DNA of 64,000 bases from 67-14 sp035502775 (lineage in GTDB: Bacteria; Actinomycetota; Thermoleophilia; Solirubrobacterales; 70-9). The stretch is taken from assembly GCA_035502775.1 (NCBI GenBank), contig DATJUB010000039.1:1-64000 (forward strand), given 5' to 3'. The notes under the pieces are model-generated. The model worked only from the letters and a program-made list of their open reading frames with translations, was not told the origin of the DNA and did not search any database. The position numbers and the translations under genes were made by a program. Numbering within the stretch: position 1 is the first letter of the stretch; every line of letters begins with the position of its first letter. Below, one piece after another: positions 7,642 to 18,100 of this stretch.

Positions 7642-10600
7642 ATGAAGTCTCTGGGGTCCGACGCCGCCGTCGTTCTTTCGCGTGCCACGAAGTCATCTCG
7701 CACTCGCACCGTCCTCGTAACCCTGGCCGCCACTCTCCTGGCGACGCTGTGCATGGGTGCCGTCACGGCAGATGCCGCGACCCGTCTGGTCTCCGTCTCG
7801 GGCTCGAACTCCGGTGACTGTACGGGAAGTCCCTGTGCATCCGTGCAGTACGCGATCGATCAGGCGGCCGGCGGCGACACGGTCTCGATCGGCGCCGGAA
7901 CCTTCACGTCCAACGGCAACGCCGTCTCGACCGGGGATCTGACGGTCGAAGGGGCGGGCATCGGCCAGACGATCGTCGAAGGAACCCTGATCAGCTCGCG
8001 CAACTTCGAGCTGCTGCCCGGCGCCGACGGCTTCACCCTCAGGGGCATGACCGTCAAGAAGGGCGGGGCCGGGGTCTACACCGACGACACGATCGACGAC
8101 GTTCTGATCGAAGACGTCGAGTTCGACGATCCCCAGACCTACGGGGTCGGCGTCCACAATCAGGCCGTCGCCACCAACTGGACGATCAACCGGATCGACG
8201 CTCACGGCGGCACCGTCGGAATGCGGGTGCGCGGAACCGCGACCGACCTCACGATCAGCGACAGCCACTTCGACGGCAACGACATCGGCTTCGGCGTCTA
8301 CCAGGGGGCGACCACGCCGAGCGAAGGCGCATTCGACAGGGTCCAGATCACCGACTCCACCTTCAACGACAACCCGGCCAAGGGTCTCTACATCGAGAAG
8401 CTGAACGACGCGACCTTCGACAACATCGAGGTGCTGAACAGCGGCCAGGACCCGGTCGCCAACCGCAACGCCTTCGAGGTGAACCTGAAGTTCGGCGCCT
8501 ACTCGGGCCTGACCCTGAAGAACTCGACCATCGCCGGATCCGGCGGACCGGGCGTCAACATCAAGGCCCGCAACGACGGCGGCTCCTACAGCCCGCCCAA
8601 GGACGCCTCGCTCGGTGACGTCGAGGTGACCGGCAACCTGATCGCCGACAACACCCAGCAGCTGGTCTTCGGAAACCGGGTCTCCGGGATCGTCGCGACC
8701 GGCAACCAGTTCGCCGGGGACAGTCAGGTCGGCCTGTTCAGCTACGCCGACGACCCGGACGGAACCAACGCGATCGACGCGACCGGCGGCTGGTGGAACT
8801 GCGCCGGCGGACCTTCGGCCACTCCGCCCTGCATGGACATCGGCACCGATCCCGGGGACGCGGCGATCGACGCCACCTCACCGGCCGCGTCTCCGATCCA
8901 CACCGACCGCTACGTCGCCGCGGGCGGCAGCGACGCCGGCAACTCCTGTCTGGCCGAGAACCTGCCCTGCGCGACCGTCCAGCACGCGATCGACCGGGCC
9001 CACCCCGCCGACACGATCAACATCGCCGACGGCGAGTACGCGCAGACCGGCATCACGGTCACCAAGCCGGTGAGCATCGTCGGTGAGTCCGAGGCCGGAA
9101 CGGTGGTCGGACCACGGGCCGCGATCACCAACCAGAGCGTGTTCGTGCTCGGTGACGCGGCCGACGGGACCACGTTCGCGGACCTGACCGTCAGCTCACG
9201 GGCCAACGCGGGGTTCGCCGCGATCAAGACCAACGACGCCGCGGGCGGCGTCGACGACATTCAGTTCACCGACATGACCGTCACCGGCATCGGTCCGAGC
9301 ACGTCGCCGACCACCGTCGCTTCCGGCATCGAGATCACGGTTCCGGCCGACGGCTGGCGGATCACGAGATCCACGGTCGAGAACTTCTACAGCGGTTTCT
9401 TCACCGGCGGCGACGCGACCGACACCGTGGTGATCGACAGCGTCTTCGCCCGCAATCGCAGCGGCATCTACTCAGCCCGCAACCTGACCACGGGAGTCGG
9501 TGAGTTCGACGGGATCAGCGTGGTCGGGACCCTGTTCGACAAGAACGAGTACGCCGGTCTCTACTTCGAGGGTCTCAGCAACGCGAACTTCAACGATCTC
9601 GAGATCCGGGACACCGGCTCGACCCTCGCCCCGGGCGTCAACCAGGGACGTGGTTTCCAGATCAACCTGAAGAAGGGCGCCTACGAGAACATCGTCCTGC
9701 AGAACTCGACGATCAGTGGCTCGCGGTATGAGGGCGTCGTGCTGCAGGTGCGCGGCTACCCCGGCGACACGCCGTATCTGGCCAACCCGGCCACGCTCTC
9801 GACCTTCGCGGTCACGGGAGTGACCTCGACCGGCAACGGCGGCCCCGGATTCTCGTATGACAACAGCGAGAACGTCTCGGGCACGCTCGCCGTCGCGAAC
9901 AGCCGGATCGCCGGAAACGGATTCCGGCAGGGCAACGGCACCCCGCTCGGAGTCAACGCGAACGGCCCGGTCAACGGCTTCTACGCCTGGAAGGCTCCCG
10001 GCGGGGGCAACCCGACTCCGATCGCCGAGAACAACTGGTGGGGCTGCAGCGATGGCCCCGGTTCGGACGGTTCCGGCTGTGACACCGCGAACGCGGCGGC
10101 CGACAGCAACCCCTGGCTGGTGGCCACTTCCGGTTCCAACGAGCTGCTGACCCTCGACGGATCGGTGTCCGTGGACGTCGAGCTCAACGAGAACAGCGAC
10201 GGAACCACGGGTCTTTCCGCGCCCGATTCCACCGAGGTGGTGTACGAATCGAGTGATCCCGATGTCGCCACGCCGAGCCCCGCGAGAGAATCTCTCGGCG
10301 ACGGTGCGAGCACCACGACGGTCACCAACTACGACAACGGCTCTGCCGTTCTCACGGCGACCGTCGACGGTGAGGTGTTCGAGTATCCCTTCACCATCGA
10401 TGTCCCGCTGACCAGGTACGTCGCCGCCGACGGTGACGACGGCGGGAACCTCTGCCGCGTGCAGAGCGATCCCTGCGGGACCATCCAGCACGCCGTGACC
10501 AAGGCATCCGGCGGCGACACGATCAGCATCGCCGACGGGACCTACGACGAAAGCGAGATCGAGCTGGACAAGCAGCTCACCTTCATCGGTGAGTCCGAGG

Positions 10601-13600
10601 CAGGCACGCTGATCGGCCCGAGCGGCCCCGGCAACGAGAATCGCGACACCCTCACCCTCGCCGCCGGTTCGTCGGGCAGCTCGTTCACCGACCTGAGCCT
10701 GGTCTCCACGGCGGACGATTTCGGACATGCCGCGATCACCACCGGCTCCGGCGGCGATCCGGTCGACGGCATCGGCTTCAGCGGGGTCACGGTCAGCGGG
10801 ATCGGCCCGAGCAGTCCCGGAACCGGAGCCTTCGGCGTCAACATCGAGGATCCGGCCGACGATTGGATGTTCGACGACTTCGAAGCCACCGGCTTCTACT
10901 ACGGGATCGAGGTGATCGACGACACGACCGACATCGCGATCATGGAGAGCACCTTCGAGAACAACCGGATCGGTCTCGACGTCTTCAAGACGACACCGCT
11001 CGGTCCCGGCTCGGTCGGGGACATCGACGGTCTGACACTGACCGACACCGAGTTCATCGACAACGAGTACCGGGCGATGTACTTCGAAGGATTGAGCAAC
11101 GCCTCGATCAGCGGCATCAGCGTCACCGGTACCGGACAGGGGGTCGACCCGCTGCCGGTCGGCGGCCGGGCGATCGCCTTCAACCTGAAGGACGGTGACT
11201 ACGGGGAGATCACCATCACCGATTCGGTCTTCGAGGGCAGCGTCAACGAAGGCATCGGACTCGAGGTCCGCGGCTACCCGGGGGACAATCCGGCATACGT
11301 GGACGACCCGGCCACCCTCGACCGGTTCGTGGTCCAGGGCAACCGGATCGTCGGCAACGGCGGGCCCGGCCTCACCATCAACAACCGGCCGAACATCGGC
11401 TCGATCGAGATTCAGTCCAACCGCATCGCCGGCAACGGATTCCTCAACGGGTCCGGAGTGCCCGGCGGGATCGGCACCACCGCGCCCGCCAACGGGATCT
11501 ACTCCTGGGCGCCGGCCGGCCCGGCGGTGGCCGCCGAGGACAACTGGTTCGGCTGCAACGAGGGACCGGTCAGCGGCGGTCCCGACTGCGACACCGTCAA
11601 CGCGCCGGCCGACGCCGATCCGTGGATGGTGATGGACGCCACCGCCGGCGGCGCGAACCTTCCGCTGGACGGCACGGTCGAGATCGACGTCTCACTCAAC
11701 CGCGACAGCGATGGCGGCGCCGCAAACCCGATCGGGTCCGGCACCTCGGTCGGCTACGGCAGCTCGCACCCGACCAGGGCGACCGTTTCTCCCACCCTGG
11801 ACGAGCTCGACCCGTCGGGTCTGGGCCGGACCACCGCGACCCGGACCGACACCGGCCCGGTCGTGATCTCGGCCGCGCTCGACGGTGAACGTTTCGAGTT
11901 CGAGTACGACCTGCCGGGCGAGTTCGACCGCTACGTCGCCGCCGACGGCGACGACGACGGGGGTCTGAACAACTGTCTCGACGAACAGAACCCCTGTGCC
12001 TCGATCCAGCATGCGGTCGATCGCGCCAACTCCGGCGATACGGTCGAACTGGGAGACGGCGAGTTCACCGGTGGCGTCAACGTGGTGAGCAAGGACATCA
12101 CGATCAAGGGCACCGGCCGGACCAACACCACCACGGTGACGGCTCCGGACGCCCCGCTCACGTCCTGTGACCCGGACCACAACTGGACCGGCGTGCTCTG
12201 TTTCTATGGCTCGAACGTGACCGTGCGCGATCTGATCGTCGACGGCGATCACCAGGGCAACGGCAACAACCGGTTCTCGGGCATCCTGTTCGCCCGATCC
12301 GGCGGCCTGGTCAGCAACGTCGAGACGACCGGGACCACCGACAATCCGCTCGGAAGTGACGGCAACCAGGGCTATGGGATCGCGCAGCTCAACTCGGACG
12401 GAGCCGACCGCAGGCTGCGGATCCACAACTCGCTGCTCAACGATTTCCAGAAGGCGGGCATCCAGGCCGCGGCCGCCGGATCGCACACCGGCGGTCTGAC
12501 GCTCGAAGTCACCGATACCGAGATCATCGGATCGGGCCCGGTCTCGATCATCGCCCAGAATGGCATCACGGCCCAGAACGGCACCGATGTGATCGCATCC
12601 GGGAACACGGTTCGCGACCTGGTCTACTCGGGGCCGCTGGAGGCGACCGCGATCGGCGTCCTGCTCCACGGGGGCGGGGAATCGGAGATCGAGGACAACC
12701 TGATCGACACCGTCCAGACCGGAATCTCGTCCTGGACCCAGAACGGCCTCGATGAGACCGTGATCAGGGGCAACGAGTTCAGCGGCAGTGCTCCCACCAC
12801 CGGCTTCTACAAGGCGGTCGCCGCCCTGGACCTCAGCGAAGGCGGCTACGTGGTGGAGGGCAACTCGGTCGCCACACAGGCCGATCCGAGCAACGACGAG
12901 GCCGTCGGTGTGGACGTCTTCGGCTCCAGTCCGACGGTCAGGGCGAGGATCAACGGCAACACGATCGTCAGCCAGGACATCGGCATTCGCGCCAATGGCA
13001 GTGCGGTCAACAATCTGGACCTGCGGGCCGCCGGGAACCGGATCGCGGGCAATGCCACCGGCATCAGGAACGCGTCGAAGGATCCGATCCTCGCCAAGAA
13101 CAATTGGTGGGGATGCAGCGCCGGGGCCGACAACAGTGGCTGTGACACGACCGCCGGCGACGACATCTCGGTCAACCCGCGTCTCGTCATGAACGTCAGT
13201 GCGAGCCGCTCGACCATCTACTCGGACGAGGATCAGTCCCAGATCACCGCCAGCCTGCTGCGGAACTCCGCCGGGGCCCAGGTCGATGCCGGCTTCCCGG
13301 CCACCAGGATCGACTTCTCGACCAGCCTGGGTGCGATCGATCCGAGCGCCGAGACCGAGGGAGCCAAGGCGAGCGCGACGCTCACCTCGGACAACACGGT
13401 CGGCACCGCCGGCGTTGTGGCCGAGCTCGACGGTCAGACGGTCACCACCCCGGTGGTGATCCAGCTCGCCCCCGACGGTCCCACCGGTGCGACGGGAGCG
13501 ACGGGCGCCACGGGTGGAACCGGCGCCACCGGTGAGGTCGGCGCGACCGGCAGCACCGGGGTCACGGGCGCAACCGGCGGCACCGGCGCCACCGGTGCGA

Positions 13601-14787
13601 CTGGAGCGACCGGAAGCACGGGATCGACCGGGGCAACCGGGGTCACGGGGGCGACCGGGGCGACGGGCAACACCGGTGCGACCGGAGCCACGGGAAGCAC
13701 CGGGGCTACCGGCAGCACTGGAGCCACCGGAGCGACCGGCGGTACGGGAAGCACCGGAGCCACCGGAAGTACGGGAGCGACGGGCGCCACTGGTGGCACC
13801 GGGGCGACCGGTGCCACGGGCGCGACCGGCGGTACGGGAGCCACGGGTCCGACCGGCGCGACGGGTCCCACCGGGGCGAACGGCAAGACGATGCTGAGCG
13901 GGGCGGGCGCTCCCTCCAACGCTCTCGGTGTCGACGGTGACTTCTACATCGACACCACCGCCTGGCTGATCCACGGTCCGAAGGCCGGCGGCACCTGGCC
14001 GGCCGGAATCGACCTGGTCGGACCTCAGGGCGTGCCCGGGGCGGACGGCAGCACAGTGCTCTCCGGCAATGGACCGCCGCCGCCCGGCGCCGGTGCGGTC
14101 GGCGACTTCTACATCAACACCGCCAGTTCCCTGATCTACGGCCCGAAGACGGCCGCCGGATGGGGTCCGGGCACCTCGCTGATCGGACCCGGGGGACCGA
14201 CCGGTCCGACCGGAGCCACCGGTTCCACCGGCATCACCGGGGCGACCGGAAGCACGGGTGCCACGGGCAGCACGGGAGCAACGGGAAACACGGGAGCCAC
14301 CGGCTCCACCGGCGGCACCGGGGCGACCGGTGCGACCGGGGGCACCGGAAGCACGGGAGCCACGGGCCAGACCGGCGGAACCGGCCCGACCGGCGATACC
14401 GGGCCCAGCGGCCCGACCGGCCCGACCGGACCGGACCCGGCCCTGCTCGATCCGGAGATCACGCGTCCTCAGAAGTCACCCCTGGTCCGGGTTCCGGCGG
14501 GCGGCGGCCTGAGGGTCGCCAGGGTCACCTGCCCGGACGGCACATGCACGATCCGCAGGACGCAGATCCAGTTCACGATCGGCGGCAGGACCTACATCGG
14601 CCGCGGACGCTCGCAGACCACGGTTCGCGCGGGACAGTCCGGCATCGTCCGGACGACACTGCCGGCGAAGCTGCGGCGCAGGCTCGCCAAGGGCCGGCGG
14701 ACCGGAACCGCGATCGCCACCGTCACCGTGACCTCGACCAACAAGAGGCGGGTATCGGAAAGCGTCCGGACCGGCCTGATGCGCTGA
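7642..14787 (+). CDS. Giant secreted parallel beta-helix protein with collagen-like repeats
   Basis: About 2381 residues. A signal peptide (hydrophobic core VLVTLAATLLATL, cleavage near TADA-ATR) leads into four right-handed beta-helix modules. Each opens with a copy of RYVAADGD...C...PC.TIQHAV and the first three close with a WWGC or WFGC...C segment; the last ends with NNWWGCSAG. Gly-X-Thr/Ala collagen-like segments follow (encoded by 13477-13884 and 14185-14437), separated by two copies of a GDFYI(D/N)T...GPK motif. The C-terminus is a basic domain rich in Arg/Lys (TLPAKLRRRLAKGRRTG). There is no LPXTG or S-layer motif. ATG 7642 is preferred because it gives a normal signal peptide; ATG 7588 is in frame but lacks an SD. 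A surface fibre, adhesin or glycan-binding role is inference. Confidence 0.85.
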   Translation: MKSLGSDAAVVLSRATKSSRTRTVLVTLAATLLATLCMGAVTADAATRLVSVSGSNSGDCTGSPCASVQYAIDQAAGGDTVSIGAGTFTSNGNAVSTGDLTVEGAGIGQTIVEGTLISSRNFELLPGADGFTLRGMTVKKGGAGVYTDDTIDDVLIEDVEFDDPQTYGVGVHNQAVATNWTINRIDAHGGTVGMRVRGTATDLTISDSHFDGNDIGFGVYQGATTPSEGAFDRVQITDSTFNDNPAKGLYIEKLNDATFDNIEVLNSGQDPVANRNAFEVNLKFGAYSGLTLKNSTIAGSGGPGVNIKARNDGGSYSPPKDASLGDVEVTGNLIADNTQQLVFGNRVSGIVATGNQFAGDSQVGLFSYADDPDGTNAIDATGGWWNCAGGPSATPPCMDIGTDPGDAAIDATSPAASPIHTDRYVAAGGSDAGNSCLAENLPCATVQHAIDRAHPADTINIADGEYAQTGITVTKPVSIVGESEAGTVVGPRAAITNQSVFVLGDAADGTTFADLTVSSRANAGFAAIKTNDAAGGVDDIQFTDMTVTGIGPSTSPTTVASGIEITVPADGWRITRSTVENFYSGFFTGGDATDTVVIDSVFARNRSGIYSARNLTTGVGEFDGISVVGTLFDKNEYAGLYFEGLSNANFNDLEIRDTGSTLAPGVNQGRGFQINLKKGAYENIVLQNSTISGSRYEGVVLQVRGYPGDTPYLANPATLSTFAVTGVTSTGNGGPGFSYDNSENVSGTLAVANSRIAGNGFRQGNGTPLGVNANGPVNGFYAWKAPGGGNPTPIAENNWWGCSDGPGSDGSGCDTANAAADSNPWLVATSGSNELLTLDGSVSVDVELNENSDGTTGLSAPDSTEVVYESSDPDVATPSPARESLGDGASTTTVTNYDNGSAVLTATVDGEVFEYPFTIDVPLTRYVAADGDDGGNLCRVQSDPCGTIQHAVTKASGGDTISIADGTYDESEIELDKQLTFIGESEAGTLIGPSGPGNENRDTLTLAAGSSGSSFTDLSLVSTADDFGHAAITTGSGGDPVDGIGFSGVTVSGIGPSSPGTGAFGVNIEDPADDWMFDDFEATGFYYGIEVIDDTTDIAIMESTFENNRIGLDVFKTTPLGPGSVGDIDGLTLTDTEFIDNEYRAMYFEGLSNASISGISVTGTGQGVDPLPVGGRAIAFNLKDGDYGEITITDSVFEGSVNEGIGLEVRGYPGDNPAYVDDPATLDRFVVQGNRIVGNGGPGLTINNRPNIGSIEIQSNRIAGNGFLNGSGVPGGIGTTAPANGIYSWAPAGPAVAAEDNWFGCNEGPVSGGPDCDTVNAPADADPWMVMDATAGGANLPLDGTVEIDVSLNRDSDGGAANPIGSGTSVGYGSSHPTRATVSPTLDELDPSGLGRTTATRTDTGPVVISAALDGERFEFEYDLPGEFDRYVAADGDDDGGLNNCLDEQNPCASIQHAVDRANSGDTVELGDGEFTGGVNVVSKDITIKGTGRTNTTTVTAPDAPLTSCDPDHNWTGVLCFYGSNVTVRDLIVDGDHQGNGNNRFSGILFARSGGLVSNVETTGTTDNPLGSDGNQGYGIAQLNSDGADRRLRIHNSLLNDFQKAGIQAAAAGSHTGGLTLEVTDTEIIGSGPVSIIAQNGITAQNGTDVIASGNTVRDLVYSGPLEATAIGVLLHGGGESEIEDNLIDTVQTGISSWTQNGLDETVIRGNEFSGSAPTTGFYKAVAALDLSEGGYVVEGNSVATQADPSNDEAVGVDVFGSSPTVRARINGNTIVSQDIGIRANGSAVNNLDLRAAGNRIAGNATGIRNASKDPILAKNNWWGCSAGADNSGCDTTAGDDISVNPRLVMNVSASRSTIYSDEDQSQITASLLRNSAGAQVDAGFPATRIDFSTSLGAIDPSAETEGAKASATLTSDNTVGTAGVVAELDGQTVTTPVVIQLAPDGPTGATGATGATGGTGATGEVGATGSTGVTGATGGTGATGATGATGSTGSTGATGVTGATGATGNTGATGATGSTGATGSTGATGATGGTGSTGATGSTGATGATGGTGATGATGATGGTGATGPTGATGPTGANGKTMLSGAGAPSNALGVDGDFYIDTTAWLIHGPKAGGTWPAGIDLVGPQGVPGADGSTVLSGNGPPPPGAGAVGDFYINTASSLIYGPKTAAGWGPGTSLIGPGGPTGPTGATGSTGITGATGSTGATGSTGATGNTGATGSTGGTGATGATGGTGSTGATGQTGGTGPTGDTGPSGPTGPTGPDPALLDPEITRPQKSPLVRVPAGGGLRVARVTCPDGTCTIRRTQIQFTIGGRTYIGRGRSQTTVRAGQSGIVRTTLPAKLRRRLAKGRRTGTAIATVTVTSTNKRRVSESVRTGLMR
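7781..13190 (+). repeat. Four tandem beta-helix modules within the giant gene
   Basis: Module starts, by the conserved RYVA...PC.(S/T)(I/V)Q(H/Y)A motif, are near 7781, 8908, 10414 and 11926. Modules two and three are the closest pair: both contain E(G)LSNA, VRGYPGD, N(G)GPG and RIAGNGF in the same order, which points to internal duplication. Confidence 0.8.
13477..13884 (+). repeat. Collagen-like Gly-X-Y tandem repeat 1
   Basis: About 45 Gly-X-Y triplets, mostly GAT, GST, GGT and GPT, encoded by degenerate 9-bp units. Thr dominates the third position, as in bacterial collagen-like proteins that are stabilised by Thr or glycosylated. Confidence 0.9.
14185..14437 (+). repeat. Collagen-like Gly-X-Y tandem repeat 2
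   Basis: About 28 further Gly-X-Thr triplets after the two GDFYI-type linker motifs at 13885-14184. Same composition as the first block. Confidence 0.9.
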
Positions 14788-14809
14788 GTTCACCGACATG
14801 GGGAGACAT

Positions 14810-14842
14810 GTGACGGGCGGTCCGAGAAGGGCCGCCCGTCAC
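14810..14842 (+). terminator. Strong hairpin after the beta-helix/collagen gene
   Basis: An 11-bp perfect inverted repeat (14810-14820 with 14832-14842, loop 11 nt) lies 22 nt after the stop codon. No T-run follows, so it may be an mRNA 3'-end stabiliser or a Rho-independent terminator of the U-less type. Confidence 0.5.
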
Positions 14843-14953
14843 GTGAGATGGAGCCCGAGGTTCCCTTCCGGATACTGAACGGGGTGTATCCGAGTACCCC
14901 GCCGGTTCTGGACGAACTCCGGAGTACGCCACTCTCACCCCGCCCGATCTGTG

Positions 14954-14962
14954 TGATATAAG
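14954..14962 (+). promoter_or_regulatory. Extended -10 promoter for the three-gene surface-protein operon
   Basis: TGATATAAG at 14954-14962 fits TGnTATAAT, an extended -10 that needs no good -35. It sits about 195 nt before the first start codon and is followed by a structured leader. Confidence 0.5.
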
Positions 14963-15157
14963 TCCATTCTCATAGTTCAGGGAGAGATCAGCTAAGGGGC
15001 TGATCGAATTAGTCGGGCTGTCGGGAGACGGCCGAGGGAGATTCACAACAGTTGTTCAATCACGGTTGTTTTAGGGAGAAGCAGTTCTTTTTGGCCCAAG
15101 CGGGCTGAGGGATCGCTCACGCCTGAAACGGCAGTGGCAACACAGGGAGAAATTCGT
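14963..15157 (+). promoter_or_regulatory. Structured 5' leader with four AGGGAGA copies
   Basis: The leader contains AGGGAGA at 14979-14985, 15035-15041, 15073-15079 and 15144-15150. The last copy is the SD for ATG 15158. Predicted hairpins include GATCAGC/GCTGATC (about 14985-15005), one with a GGGA tetraloop (about 15013-15035), GCCC/GGGC (about 15095-15107) and CACGCC/GGCAGTG (about 15119-15137). I do not recognise a known riboswitch class. It may be a repeated protein-binding or ribosome-standby leader. Confidence 0.45.
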
Positions 15158-18100
15158 ATGTCAGGGAGCACACTTTCCAGAGGAGGAATCACGGTGAACA
15201 CCACCACCCATCGTCCTGCCCATCTTCGGCGCATCGGACTGGCCGCCCTCTGCATTGTGCTCGCCTACATCGGATTTGCCTCAGCGGCCAAGACCGCCGG
15301 CGCAGCCACGCCCGTGATCGTTAACAACGGCACCGTCGCGGACCGTTCCAGCCAAAAGAACTGGCTGAGCTCGACCACGACCGGCGGTCACACGAACGAC
15401 GGCGCGAACCGCACGGCACTCTCGCTCTTCATCCAGCACGACCCCGGACGCAAGGTCACCGGGCTGCGGATCGACGAGGACTACAACGGGACCGACAACT
15501 CGGCCACCGCGACCATCCGACCGGTGACCGGTGAACAGCCGGTCACGATCAACGGATACTCGTACTCGAAGGTCGACTACACCTACAACAACTCGGTCTC
15601 GGGCCTGTCGTCCTGGTCCTGCAGCTTCCTCAGCCAGACCTGGTCTCAGGAACGTGATCTCTTCGTCAGGGCGCGACTCGACAACGGCGAGGAGACCGCC
15701 GGCTCGGGTACCAAGCTGCGCCTGCTTCGCGCCGACAACTGTGGCCAGCCGGCCCTCGTCGGTGGCTACCAGCCGATTCTGTTCGGACAGACCCAGAGCG
15801 CGACCTCCGTCGTCGCCGGCGGTTCGGTCAACTTCGGCTTCACCAACGTCAACCGCAACACCGCGACCCTCAGCACCGGCCCCTCCGGCATCCGCTACCG
15901 CCTCCGCAACTCGCTGACCGGCGCCGTCTCGGGTACGACCGAAGTCTCCGGAATCAGCGCCTCCGTCACCTTCCCGGATCGCGGCCACTACGTGGTCGAG
16001 GCCAAGTCCTTCGGTAATCCGCTCACCGGTGGTACCACCGAACGCAACGAGTGGCTGTACGTCGGCCAGGTGGACGTGAACTCGCCTCCCACCGCCTCGT
16101 TCGACGTGACGCGCCCCGTTCACAACGGCTCCACCTCGATCAACGCGACCAGCGTCGTCGACCCCGATTCCGGTGACGGCGGCCTGATCCAGGACGTCAT
16201 GTGGGATCTCGACTTCAACCCGACCAACGGTGTCGGTGGCTTCGAGGTCGAGAATCTCGGCACCTACAACACCGGTGTCTCCGGCCCCAGCCTCTACTCG
16301 AAGTCAATCGATACGACCGGATTCACCCCCGGCTGGTACCCGGTGCGGATGAAGCTTCGAGACAACGGCGCATACAGCGGCGCCGACGCTTCCCGGGGTG
16401 AACCGATCTACAGCGACCAGTTCCTGGTCGACAGCATTCCCGTGGCGGATGACGATTCGACCAACCTCGAGTCGGACGAGACCAAGGAGATCGCTCTCCC
16501 GACCTCAGACGCCGATGTCTACCCGAGCCAGTCGATCGACGATGACGCGAACCTCGACATCACGATCATCGACCAGCCCGATCACGGAACGGTCACCTCG
16601 CCCGACGACAAGGACGTGACCTACGACCCCGACAACGATTTCTCGGGGTACGACACCTTCACCTACCAGTCCGATGACGGCTGGGGTGGAATCGACACCG
16701 GTGTGATCACCGTGAGGGTCGACCCGGCCACGGACTGGGAGGCGGTGCCGTCCACCAGTGGTGACATCGACGCCCGTGGCGTCGCCCCCGAGTTCAGCTC
16801 ACCGACCGAGGGTTCGACCTTCGTCAAGTTCGAATGCTCACTCGACTTCGACAGCTGGTACGACTGCGCTTCGGCCGATGAGATCAACGATCTCGACGAC
16901 GGTCTGCACAACCTGCGGGTCCGCACCCACGGTGGCGATGACACCGTGGATCCCACACCGGTCGAAACCGAGTGGGTCATCGACGCCACCCCGACGGTGA
17001 GCTTCACCGACACTCCGACCCCGGACAGCGGCGATGAATCGCCTTCGTTCGCCTTCGAGATCAGCGAGCCCGGCAACACCGCGGCGATCGATACTCGATG
17101 CAAGGTCGAGGGTCCGGACCAGTCCGGTGAGTTCCAGCCCTGCACCTCACCCTTCGCCCTGACCGACCTCAACGACGGCCAGTACAAGGTGACCGTCAAG
17201 GTCACCGACCAGTACGGCAAGACCTCCTCTTCCTCCTATGAATGGGAGATCGCGGTCGGTGGTGTCCATACCTGGATCGTCGACAGCCCGCCCGCGTTCT
17301 CGGCGAGCTCAGACGCCGAGTTCAGCTTCGAGACCACGGACCCGACCAACACCTTCGAGTGCAACCTCGATGGCGCCGGCTGGGCCTCATGCAGCACGCC
17401 CGTCCAGCTGCTGAACCTCGGTGAAGGCGAACACACCTTCGAGGTCCGGGCGGTCAGCGCGGTGAACATCGCCGACACGACTCCCGCCTCCTGGCAGTTC
17501 ACGGTCGACACCACCGCCCCGAGCACCTCGGTCAACGGAACGGTCCCGGCGCGGACCAATCAGTCGATCGCCCTCACCTTCGGGTCAAGCGAGAACGACT
17601 CCACCTTCAAGTGCTCGATCGATGAAGGTAACTTCGAGCCCTGCTCGACGCCCTACTCGTCGCCGGTTCTGAACGACGGCACACACACCCTCGACGTGGT
17701 CGCCATCGATCGTGCCGGAAACACCGATCCCTCCCCGGTTCGCCGGACGTGGGTCACCGACACCGTCGCACCCGTGACCTCGATCGAAGACGGTCCGGCG
17801 GCCGGCAGCCTGCTGAACACCAGCGCCGCCGACTTCGAGTTCGAGGCCTCCGAGACCTCGACGCTCCAATGCAAGATGGACGATCAGAGCTGGCGCGACT
17901 GCGACAGCGTGACCGAGCACTCCTACAGGGGTCTCGCCGACGGTGGCCACACCTTCAGTGTCCGCGCGACCGATCTGGCCGGAAACCTCGAGAGCGGTCC
18001 GCCGTCCCGCAGCTGGGACATCGATACCAAGGCACCTGTCGTGGGTATCGACGACGGTCCGGCCGGCACGGTCAAGTCCGCCGCCGCCAGCTTCAAGTTC

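Noticed and set aside
11692..13974. Long minus-strand open frame (760 codons) antisense to the beta-helix gene
   Set aside because: It has no recognisable domain, an Arg/Gly/Asp-biased composition typical of GC-rich shadow frames, and lies wholly inside a well-supported gene.
13477..14437. Regular short repeats that look like a CRISPR array
   Set aside because: The repeat unit is 9 bp, in frame, and encodes Gly-X-Thr collagen triplets with no unique spacers and no cas genes nearby.
7589..15025. Shared leader element between the beta-helix gene (about 7596) and the operon leader (about 14980), based on GATCAGCT and CGAAT words
   Set aside because: The shared words are short, the hairpin seen at 14985 is absent from the first leader, and spacing differs, so chance is likely.
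14963..15157. Cyclic di-GMP or other named riboswitch before the surface-protein operon
   Set aside because: I could not align the conserved core of any class I know, so only an unclassified structured leader is reported.
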